15,536 bases of DNA from Chitinophagaceae bacterium (GTDB lineage: Bacteria; Bacteroidota; Bacteroidia; Chitinophagales; Chitinophagaceae), in contig CANKNL010000040.1 of NCBI GenBank assembly GCA_947483345.1, positions 1 to 15,536 on the forward strand. Direction: 5' to 3'. How positions within the stretch are numbered: position 1 is the first letter of the stretch; every line of letters starts with the position of its first letter. A program made the position numbers and the translations under genes. This document shows positions 1 to 5,798 of the stretch, piece by piece. The notes beneath the pieces were generated by a model. The model was given only the letters and a program-made list of their open reading frames with translations. It had not been told where the DNA came from and did no database searches.

Positions 1-126
1 ATCATATCCTTTTATTGCCAAGCCATTTTCGAGATTCAAATGTTTTTTTCGTAAACTGATGGCATCCTGTGCGGATACTGAAAAACTAAAAAAACATAAC
101 AAGGCATAGCTTAATATTAATTTCAT
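1..126 (-). CDS. Secreted YHS-domain protein, N-terminal fragment (cut by window edge)
   Basis: Reading the minus strand from the ATG at 124-126 gives 42 open codons up to base 1. The first ~19 residues form a signal peptide (Lys at position 2, then a hydrophobic run) ending in Val-Ser-Ala-Gln-Asp. The fragment closes with Leu-Ala-Ile-Lys-Gly-Tyr-Asp, which matches the start of the YHS domain in Bacteroidota exported YHS proteins, where it continues Pro-Val-Ala-Tyr-Phe. YHS domains are small, probably metal-binding modules, and the role of the secreted versions is not well established. The gene is divergent from the DoxX operon. A perfect -7-type box (TAGCTTTG, minus strand) lies 20 nt upstream of the ATG. 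The C-terminus lies outside the window, so the assignment rests on the signal peptide and a short motif. Confidence 0.72.
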   Translation of the reverse strand, partial: MKLILSYALLCFFSFSVSAQDAISLRKKHLNLENGLAIKGYD

Positions 127-145
127 ATGATCAGTCATTTGATGG

Positions 146-153
146 CAAAGCTA
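146..153 (-). promoter_or_regulatory. Putative -7 promoter box for the YHS gene
   Basis: The minus strand reads TAGCTTTG, an exact match to the Bacteroidota -7 consensus TAnnTTTG. It ends 19 nt before the ATG at 126, which would leave a leader of about a dozen nucleotides. I find no convincing TTG/TTTG -33 element at the usual spacing, so the call rests on the -7 box and its position. Confidence 0.4.
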
Positions 154-173
154 TTTTTTAGTGTTCTGTTTTT

Positions 174-290
174 TTGTCGGGTACACGACTTGTCGGGAAT
201 TTACAATTATTTAACAGTTATACCAGATCTCCACTGTGATTATACCGTAAGTGATGGTTTAGGAAATAGGTTATAACTTGTCAGGTATAA
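174..290. promoter_or_regulatory. Cluster of short repeated motifs in the YHS/doxX divergent intergenic region
   Basis: The 238-bp gap between the two divergent genes holds TTGTCGGG at 174-181 and again at 190-197, with a related TTGTCAGG at 278-285. It also holds TTATACC at 218-224 and 240-246 and its inverse GGTATAA at 284-290. A 4-bp-arm inverted repeat GTCG/CGAC spans 176-189. Such spacing could be operator sites controlling both genes. The motifs are short and the DNA is AT-rich, so chance is possible. The remainder of the gap shows no credible gene. Confidence 0.3.
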
Positions 291-364
291 ATGATTAGTT
301 GGTCGGCTGGCAGACAATCAATTTAAAAATATAATGATAATATTGCCTCATAAAATTAAACAGG

Positions 365-751
365 ATGATTAAAATTATTTTTATTTGGTTCTTACGTATT
401 CTTGCCGCAGTGATACTGCTGCAAACCTTATATTTTAAATTTACAGCAGATCCGCAATCTGTAGAATTATTTACAACCCTGGGGATGGAACCCTGGGGAA
501 GGATTGGAACGGGCATAGCAGAATTGGTAGCTGCCCTACTGCTTTTAATTCCCCGCTCCACATTATTGGGCGCTTTAATGGGCCTGGGCCTGATGTCGGG
601 TGCAATTTTTTTCCATCTTACCAAATTGGGCATTAACTTTGGAGGGGATGTGATTTTATTTGCCTATGCAGTCATTACTTTTTGCTGTTGCCTGGCGTTG
701 ATCATAATCCACAGAAAAAATATACATCAACTTATAAAATTGAAAATTTGA
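365..751 (+). CDS. DoxX-like four-helix inner-membrane protein
   Basis: This 128-aa protein is almost entirely hydrophobic, with four predicted membrane helices at roughly residues 4-24, 46-63, 66-86 and 93-117 and a basic C-terminal tail. The early Leu-Tyr-Phe-Lys-Phe motif after helix 1 and the Gly-x-Ala-Glu-Leu segment opening helix 2 are typical of the DoxX / DoxX-like family. Members are small integral membrane proteins linked to thiol or quinone redox chemistry in a few cases (the DoxDA thiosulfate:quinone oxidoreductase); most, including this one, have no proven substrate. It is the first gene of a tightly packed operon. A near match to the -7 box (TAATATTG, 338-345) precedes it, without a clear -33. 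Its stop codon overlaps the proposed TTG start of the next gene. Family assignment is good; exact function is unknown. Confidence 0.8.
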   Translation: MIKIIFIWFLRILAAVILLQTLYFKFTADPQSVELFTTLGMEPWGRIGTGIAELVAALLLLIPRSTLLGALMGLGLMSGAIFFHLTKLGINFGGDVILFAYAVITFCCCLALIIIHRKNIHQLIKLKI

Positions 752-1245
752 GAAGCCTTTTTACTAAATCGACTGAAGCTTTAAGCAGTCTGGTAGATGT
801 ATTGTTACAATTGCCGGATAGCCAAAAATATGCTGAGCCCTGTGAAGCACTTAGTGAAGCCACTATAGGTCAGCATACCCGGCATATTATTGAACTTTAT
901 CAGTGTTTGCTTGCCGGTTACCCGGCTGGAAAAATAAATTACGACGACCGTAAAAGAAATGCGCTATACGAAAATGACATAACGGCTGCAGTTGATGTGA
1001 TTAAAGACATACAGCTTAATCTGGAACAGCCGGATAAATCAGTTACACTTGTTTGCGGAACTGATGGTCAGTCTGTCTGTATCGAGTCCAATTATCTTCG
1101 TGAAGTATTGTATAACCTTGAACATTGTATTCATCATCAGGCCCTCATTAAAGTGGCATTGGTTTCTATTAAGGATATGGCTATTGCAACAGGTTTTGGC
1201 GTCGCGCCTTCCACATTACAATACCGGCAGCAATGTGCACAGTAA
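748..1245 (+). CDS. DinB-like (DinB/YfiT superfamily) protein
   Basis: The protein resembles Bacteroidota DinB-family four-helix bundles. Its N-terminal part carries Gly-Gln-His-Thr-Arg-His (about 41-46) and its C-terminal part His-Cys-Ile-His-His (126-130), giving the His plus HxxxH arrangement that binds a divalent metal in this superfamily. Some members are thiol-dependent transferases or isomerases; many have no known reaction. The frame has no ATG upstream of the conserved region. I chose TTG at 748-750 because it sits inside the doxX stop (TTGA overlap) and places the first helix at the usual distance, giving 165 aa. A TTG at 682 would add 22 residues encoded inside doxX and is less likely. 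The 3' end overlaps the NRDE gene by 13 nt. The family is fairly sure, the start is not. Confidence 0.75.
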   Translation: MRSLFTKSTEALSSLVDVLLQLPDSQKYAEPCEALSEATIGQHTRHIIELYQCLLAGYPAGKINYDDRKRNALYENDITAAVDVIKDIQLNLEQPDKSVTLVCGTDGQSVCIESNYLREVLYNLEHCIHHQALIKVALVSIKDMAIATGFGVAPSTLQYRQQCAQ

Positions 1246-1973
1246 GTTTTGTAAGGGTAATAGACGCCGTCATTATCACATCAAACAGGGATGAAAATAT
1301 CCAGCGTGAAAATGCCGCTGCGCCCGATTTTCATATTTTATCAAATAAGAAGATCCTTTTTCCAAAAGATGCACGGGCAGGCGGTTCCTGGTATGCGGCA
1401 TCAGACACCGGTGTGATTGCGGTGTTGCTGAATGGTGCTTTTAAAAAACATATAGCTCATCCGCCTTACCGTAAAAGCCGGGGGTTAATTCTGCTCGACA
1501 TGATTGAAGCGGATGACGCCATTTCTTTTTTTAAGGAAGTGGATCTCGAAAATATTGAACCGTTTACAATCATTTTATTACAACCCGGTATTTTACATGA
1601 GTTAAGATGGGATGGAGCGACTAAACATCAAAAAAAGCTTGACATGACCGGTAATTATATCTGGTCATCAGCTACATTGTATGCCGATGACGTGATTGAA
1701 CACAGGCATGCGTTATTTGAAAAATTCATCCGGTCATCTGCCGGAATTACGGCTGAAAAGATTCAAGATTTTCATGCGCATAATCATGGTGATCCGGAGA
1801 ACGGATTTGTTATCGACCGTAAAACCGGTATGAAAACCTTTAGTATTACACAGACGGTTGTAAGTAAAGCCGATATATCTTTTTTGCATTACGATCTGTT
1901 ACAGCAAAAGCAATTTAAAGAAACCATGCCTGTCCGTCAGGCCATCATAAAAAATGTACGTGAAGAAAATTAA
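1233..1973 (+). CDS. NRDE / TANGO2-family protein
   Basis: The 246-aa protein begins Met-Cys-Thr-Val and has the family-naming Asn-Arg-Asp-Glu at residues 18-21, then Ala-Gly-Gly-Ser-Trp (49-53), Leu-Leu-Asn-Gly-Ala (65-69) and Ser-Arg-Gly (82-84). These are the conserved landmarks of the NRDE (TANGO2) family. Cys2 aligns with the N-terminal nucleophile expected of an Ntn-hydrolase-like fold, although catalysis is not proven for the family; eukaryotic TANGO2 members have been linked to haem handling and lipid metabolism. The C-terminal segment (about 186-210) has the family's Asp-Arg-Lys-Thr-Gly-Met-Lys-Thr stretch. There is no signal peptide, so it is cytoplasmic. Its ATG overlaps the DinB gene by 13 nt and its end overlaps the ATP-grasp gene by 20 nt, so all three are probably translated from one message. 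Confidence 0.88.
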   Translation: MCTVSFVRVIDAVIITSNRDENIQRENAAAPDFHILSNKKILFPKDARAGGSWYAASDTGVIAVLLNGAFKKHIAHPPYRKSRGLILLDMIEADDAISFFKEVDLENIEPFTIILLQPGILHELRWDGATKHQKKLDMTGNYIWSSATLYADDVIEHRHALFEKFIRSSAGITAEKIQDFHAHNHGDPENGFVIDRKTGMKTFSITQTVVSKADISFLHYDLLQQKQFKETMPVRQAIIKNVREEN

Positions 1974-3003
1974 ACTGTTTATTCATAAACTTACCCATTG
2001 GGAGTACTGGCCCTTTGATGTGGTTTATATACCGATGTATTTTGTTTGGTTTTACTTTTCCGCTATAGCCCGGTCTTTTTTCTTTTTTAATGCAGCCAAT
2101 CCACGAATTAAAAATGCAGGATTTTTGATGGAGTCAAAAAAAGAGATTTATGATATCATCCCATCGGCATACATCCCCAAAACTTTATTTTTTAAATTGG
2201 GAACAGCAACAGATGAGATACTACAGGCCGTTAACACATCGGGCATTACTTTCCCATGCATTGCCAAACCGGATATGGGCGGAAAGGGCAGGGGCGTTGA
2301 AAAAATATATGCACTTAAAGATATCGCCACTTATGCCACAAAAATTAAAATGGATTTTTTAATACAGGCGTTTATTCCATATCCCGAAGAGGTAGGTATT
2401 TTTTATTGCCGCATGCCCAACCAGGCAGATGGCTTTATTAGCGGTATTGTGGCCAAGGAATTTCTGATAGTGAAGGGGGATGGGCATTCAACACTTACCC
2501 AGCTTATTGAAAAAGACCCCCGTTATCATTTTCAGCTATCTGCTTTACAAAAAATATATGGCGAAGGGCTTAATGCCATTTTAGAAAAAGAAGAAGTAAA
2601 AAATCTAGTGCCATATGGCAATCATGCACGTGGTGCCAAATTTATTGATGTTAGCCATTGGGCAGATGCGGCATTTACTAAAACTTTTGATTTGATATGT
2701 AAAGACATACCCGAATTTTATTTTGGCCGGCTGGATATCATGTATAGTAATTATGAGGATTTAATGGCCGGTAAAAATTTTTCCATCGTTGAGCTTAATG
2801 GGGCTGGCAGTGAGCCTACACATATTTACGATCCGGGGCATTCCCTGTTTTTTGCCTGGAAAGAAATTGCCAGACATTTTAAAATTCTGTGTGCCATCAG
2901 CATACAAAATCATAAAAAAGGTTTCCCGTATTTAACAGTTAAAGAAGGGTTGCTCATGTTTAAAGAGAATAGGGCCGTCATGAAAAATCTGGATCAATTT
3001 TAG
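1954..3003 (+). CDS. ATP-grasp enzyme with hydrophobic N-terminal segment (sugar-transfer-associated/D-Ala-D-Ala-ligase-like)
   Basis: This 349-aa protein has an aromatic, hydrophobic N-terminal stretch (about residues 18-46) that could anchor it to the membrane, followed by an ATP-grasp domain. Visible ATP-grasp landmarks are Ala-Lys-Pro-Asp (104-107) with a Gly-rich loop at 109-114, the hinge segment with paired Glu at 145-146, Gly-Arg-Leu-Asp (258-261), and Val-Glu-Leu-Asn-Gly-Ala-Gly-Ser-Glu-Pro (279-288), where Glu280 and Asn282 would bind Mg-ATP. Such enzymes join a carboxylate to an amine, thiol or similar nucleophile through an acyl phosphate. Relatives are often labelled D-Ala-D-Ala ligase or sugar-transfer-associated ATP-grasp; the substrate is unknown and this is not a standard Ddl. 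It starts at an ATG inside the NRDE gene, so the two are very likely co-translated. Enzyme class is confident, substrate is not. Confidence 0.85.
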   Translation: MYVKKIKLFIHKLTHWEYWPFDVVYIPMYFVWFYFSAIARSFFFFNAANPRIKNAGFLMESKKEIYDIIPSAYIPKTLFFKLGTATDEILQAVNTSGITFPCIAKPDMGGKGRGVEKIYALKDIATYATKIKMDFLIQAFIPYPEEVGIFYCRMPNQADGFISGIVAKEFLIVKGDGHSTLTQLIEKDPRYHFQLSALQKIYGEGLNAILEKEEVKNLVPYGNHARGAKFIDVSHWADAAFTKTFDLICKDIPEFYFGRLDIMYSNYEDLMAGKNFSIVELNGAGSEPTHIYDPGHSLFFAWKEIARHFKILCAISIQNHKKGFPYLTVKEGLLMFKENRAVMKNLDQF

Positions 3004-3017
3004 TACAAGCAATCTGT

Positions 3018-3890
3018 ATGAATAAGAAAATAAAAAAAAGATTGAAATGGAGCCTATTCATTTTCTTAGTTTGCTGGATCGTAATGGCACAAAGTTGTAT
3101 GAAATTCAGGATCAGTGACAGCCAGGCAAAGGCCGTGTTTGAACAAAAAGGATTACCGGTTAGTTTTCATTATACAGATACCCATAACAGCGGTGTTCAT
3201 TATGTAAAATCAGGCAGCGATACATTGCCCACTTTATTTTTTGTACATGGTTCTCCCGGTAGTTGGGATGCGTTTAAGATCTATATGTTAGATACCCTAC
3301 TGCTCCACTATTTCAGGATCATTTCTGTGGACAGGCCTGGATTTGGTTACAGTGATTTTGGTTCGGCATATACTTTACCAGAGCAGGCTGTACTGATCAA
3401 TAAGGTCATTGAAAAAGAGGCTAATCAAAAACCGATGCATTTAATCGGACACAGTATCGGAGGTCCGGTTATTGTTAAATTGGCACAGGATCATCCAAGC
3501 GACATAGCCTCATTAACCTTACTGGCGGGGTCTATTTCACCAACAGATGAACCAAAGGAATACTGGCGTTACTTATTTAAGTCTACACCTTTTCGATTAT
3601 TGATGCCGGGTGCTTTTAAACCATCAAATGATGAGATCCTGTATTTTAAAAAAGATTTATATGCTATTGATTCGGGATATGCAGCCCTGCAAATGCCGGT
3701 AACATTTATCCATGGCGATGCTGATAAATTTGTTACCATAAAAAATGTGGATTATGGTAAAAAAAAGCTGGTAAATAACCCCCATGTTAAAATCATCATC
3801 ATCTCAGGGGCCAGCCATTTTATACCCTGGGAACACTATGACCAGATTAGGTTGCACTTACTTTCCCTGACCTTTACAGGGTTGAAATGA
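3018..3890 (+). CDS. Alpha/beta-fold hydrolase with N-terminal membrane anchor or lipoprotein signal
   Basis: The 290-aa protein shows a complete alpha/beta hydrolase set: oxyanion-hole His-Gly-Ser-Pro-Gly-Ser (78-83), the Asp-Arg-Pro-Gly-Phe-Gly strand (105-110), nucleophile elbow Gly-His-Ser-Ile-Gly-Gly (144-149, Ser146), the acid region His-Gly-Asp-Ala-Asp (232-236, probably Asp236) and the catalytic His in Gly-Ala-Ser-His-Phe (264-268, His267). A basic N-terminus is followed by a hydrophobic run ending Ala-Gln-Ser-Cys at 24-27. Cys27 could be a lipobox cysteine, but Ala at -3 instead of Leu makes lipoprotein processing uncertain; an uncleaved anchor is the alternative. Either way it should act outside the cytoplasm. 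It follows the ATP-grasp gene by 14 nt and is the last clear gene of the operon. The natural ester or amide substrate cannot be told from sequence. Confidence 0.88.
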   Translation: MNKKIKKRLKWSLFIFLVCWIVMAQSCMKFRISDSQAKAVFEQKGLPVSFHYTDTHNSGVHYVKSGSDTLPTLFFVHGSPGSWDAFKIYMLDTLLLHYFRIISVDRPGFGYSDFGSAYTLPEQAVLINKVIEKEANQKPMHLIGHSIGGPVIVKLAQDHPSDIASLTLLAGSISPTDEPKEYWRYLFKSTPFRLLMPGAFKPSNDEILYFKKDLYAIDSGYAALQMPVTFIHGDADKFVTIKNVDYGKKKLVNNPHVKIIIISGASHFIPWEHYDQIRLHLLSLTFTGLK

Positions 3891-3997
3891 TCGGTTGTTT
3901 TAAATATTGGAGAGGGCTTTTTATGCCATATTTTTTATACCTAGGGTTCATAAAGTTTATTAAAATTGTATATATATATCAATTCTTAAAGAGCTGA
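3887..3997 (+). CDS. Possible 36-codon hydrophobic ORF coupled to the hydrolase stop
   Basis: An ATG at 3887-3889 overlaps the hydrolase TGA in the four-base ATGA arrangement and opens 36 codons to a TGA at 3995-3997. The product would be rich in Phe, Tyr, Ile and Leu with scattered Lys, compatible with a single membrane helix. The DNA is AT-rich, so a hydrophobic ORF of this size may arise by chance, and I recognise no homologue. It is listed only because of the coupled start. Confidence 0.2.
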   Translation: MIGCFKYWRGLFMPYFLYLGFIKFIKIVYIYQFLKS

Positions 3998-4032
3998 AGG
4001 CGTCTCTGCAAACATTAAAATTTATCTGTTTG

Positions 4033-4048
4033 TCTACATTGTTGTAGA
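4033..4048. promoter_or_regulatory. Perfect inverted repeat upstream of the response regulator (possible operator)
   Basis: TCTACA (4033-4038) and TGTAGA (4043-4048) form perfect 6-bp arms around TTGT, ending 71 nt before the response-regulator ATG. No T-run follows, so it is not a terminator of the upstream operon. A dyad at this distance is a plausible binding site for a dimeric regulator, possibly the LuxR-type product itself. The rest of the 3891-4119 gap is AT-rich, with a short TA repeat near 3969-3979 and no perfect promoter box. Confidence 0.35.
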
Positions 4049-4119
4049 AATTATTCTATCTTCATAAAGTATTTGTTCTTAAAACTTACATTTTACACCC
4101 CTAATACTTTCATAGAAAG

Positions 4120-4746
4120 ATGAAAAAGTTTCTGCTTGTTGATGATCATGTGGTAGTACGTTCCGGAATCAAAATTCTCTTATCAGATATTTACAGGCCT
4201 TCAGAAATATATGAAGCTGTGGACGGCGAAACGGCTGTAATAAAACTGAAGGAAAGAGCGTATGATTTGATCATTATGGATATCCGGATGCCCAATACAG
4301 ATACACTGGGGTTAATGGAATATATCCACATCTCTTATCCCTTATCTAAGGTTTTAATGTTTTCGATGAGTGCCGAAAATATTCATGCCAAACGATTTAT
4401 GAAATCAGGAGCTTATGGTTTCATTTCTAAAGATGCCCCATTGGATGAGATAACACGTGCAGTAAGTATGATACTGAATGGGAAAAAATATATCAGCGAG
4501 TCATTTGCAGAAAAACTTGCAGAGGATACTTTTTCGGGTAAAACAGGCAATCCATTTAATGAACTCTCTCCAAGGGAATTTGAAATCGTTTCTTTGTTAC
4601 TTGAAGGCAAAACGGTTACCGATATCTCTCATCAATTGAATATTCAAACCTCAACAGTGGGTACCCATAAAGCCCGTTTATTTGAAAAACTGGGTGTTGA
4701 AAATATTCTGGAATTAAAAGAAATGGCGTCTTCATATAATCTTTAG
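4120..4746 (+). CDS. NarL/FixJ-family response regulator (REC + LuxR-type HTH), orphan
   Basis: The 208-aa protein has an N-terminal receiver domain with the acidic pair Asp8-Asp9, phospho-acceptor Asp54 in Ile-Met-Asp-Ile-Arg-Met-Pro, the switch Ser82 and the conserved Lys104, so it should be phosphorylatable. A LuxR-type helix-turn-helix occupies about residues 145-200 (Leu-Ser-Pro-Arg-Glu opening, then the Thr-Val-Gly-Thr-His-Lys recognition helix). It is a transcription factor that probably dimerises on phosphorylation. No histidine kinase lies in the window, so its partner is unknown. The gene stands alone after a 229-bp gap with a perfect dyad, and its stop lies 11 bp from the stop of the convergent PorP gene. 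The start ATG follows an A/G-rich stretch (ATAGAAAG). Family call is certain; target genes are unknown. Confidence 0.95.
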   Translation: MKKFLLVDDHVVVRSGIKILLSDIYRPSEIYEAVDGETAVIKLKERAYDLIIMDIRMPNTDTLGLMEYIHISYPLSKVLMFSMSAENIHAKRFMKSGAYGFISKDAPLDEITRAVSMILNGKKYISESFAEKLAEDTFSGKTGNPFNELSPREFEIVSLLLEGKTVTDISHQLNIQTSTVGTHKARLFEKLGVENILELKEMASSYNL

Positions 4747-4757
4747 TTTTACCGTTT

Positions 4758-5795
4758 TTAATAAAATGCCGGGCATCTTACCTTATTTACAGAAGAATTT
4801 TGACTGCTGCTAAAGCCTTTATAACACAAGGTAAATTCAAAGGAACCTCTCAGTTGCGAGGCCGTTTTTAGTTTACTGATATTCACATCATAGTTTATAC
4901 CGATACCTATTTTATTGTAATCTAATTTGATTACCGGAATCAGGGCATCTTTAAAGCGATAAAATAAACCACCTGAAAAAGCGATTTTTTGATTTTCATC
5001 ATTCTGTAAAAAATCATGGGTTAATAATAGTCCACCTTGAATTTGCCTGGCACCTCCCTGCATAAAGTAATCTGCATAAAAAATGAATTTATTTACATCA
5101 TTGATGGGTTTGGAGAAACCTGCATTGATGACCCATTTGGGATTTAAAACAACATCGTACTGTTTTTGAAAGGCTACTTTTGGTTTTGTAAAATGAAATA
5201 ATCCCACACCAATATAATACCTGATATCGGCCCCGTAAACGCCACTTAAATTTAAGCCAGCAGCCAGATCCCAATAGGTAAAACCGGTATTTGTAAAAAC
5301 CTGTTTTGTAGGATTTGCAGAACTGTATGACCCGTTAACAAATTGGTCATCAAATTTTAATTGGGCAGGGTCAAATCGTTGCATCACAGGACCGCCCATG
5401 ATACCAGCGGATAAATAGGTATCATTTTCACTGTTTAGGGATTTGTGATAATTCAATACAGGAAAAAGTTGAATACGGCTAAGCCTTGAATCTCCGGCTA
5501 TATCATCTGTTGCCTGAAGGCCAATGGTGAAAAAATCATTCGAATTTTTGCCGAAGGATTTTTTATATTCCATACCAAGTGCAATAGTTCGGTAAGGAAC
5601 GGTAACGCTTTGCCATTGATTTCTAAAGGCCGCCGTAACCCGGTAATCACCAGAAAAAATACCTGCCAGTGCAGGATTTCTTAATAAGGGCAATTCATAA
5701 AATTGCGAAAAATTGATATCCTGCGCAGTTGCAAACTGTACAGTCAACAACAATAAAAGTAGAAGATTGTATTTTTTATTAAATAGATGCATCAT
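4758..5795 (-). CDS. PorP/SprF-family type IX secretion outer-membrane protein
   Basis: The 345-aa protein starts with a signal peptide (to about residue 25, ending Ala-Thr-Ala-Gln) followed by Asp-Ile-Asn-Phe-Ser-Gln-Phe-Tyr and Pro-Leu-Leu-Arg-Asn-Pro-Ala-Leu-Ala-Gly, the signature opening of PorP/SprF proteins. The remainder alternates short amphipathic strands, as expected of a beta-barrel, and length fits the family. PorP/SprF proteins are outer-membrane partners for secretion or surface attachment of type IX cargo carrying type B C-terminal domains, and are usually encoded beside that cargo. That is the case here: the gene starts 3 nt after the stop of the 1351-aa CHU_C protein, so the two form one transcript. 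A second ATG at 5792 is an equally possible start. Which cargo it serves is inferred from position only. Confidence 0.93.
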   Translation of the reverse strand: MMHLFNKKYNLLLLLLLTVQFATAQDINFSQFYELPLLRNPALAGIFSGDYRVTAAFRNQWQSVTVPYRTIALGMEYKKSFGKNSNDFFTIGLQATDDIAGDSRLSRIQLFPVLNYHKSLNSENDTYLSAGIMGGPVMQRFDPAQLKFDDQFVNGSYSSANPTKQVFTNTGFTYWDLAAGLNLSGVYGADIRYYIGVGLFHFTKPKVAFQKQYDVVLNPKWVINAGFSKPINDVNKFIFYADYFMQGGARQIQGGLLLTHDFLQNDENQKIAFSGGLFYRFKDALIPVIKLDYNKIGIGINYDVNISKLKTASQLRGSFEFTLCYKGFSSSQNSSVNKVRCPAFY

Positions 5796-5798
5796 TAA

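Noticed and set aside
127..276. 49-codon plus-strand ORF starting at the ATG that abuts the YHS gene start
   Set aside because: It covers the YHS promoter box and the repeated motifs, shows no recognisable family, and its hydrophobic patch comes from a T-rich run.
295..633. 112-aa minus-strand ORF antisense to doxX
   Set aside because: It is the reverse-strand shadow of a clear membrane-protein gene and its translation has no recognisable pattern.
4765..4775. ATGCCGGGCAT inverted repeat near the convergent gene ends as a terminator
   Set aside because: The arms are only 5 bp around a single base, too short to form a loop, and the sequence lies within the PorP coding end.
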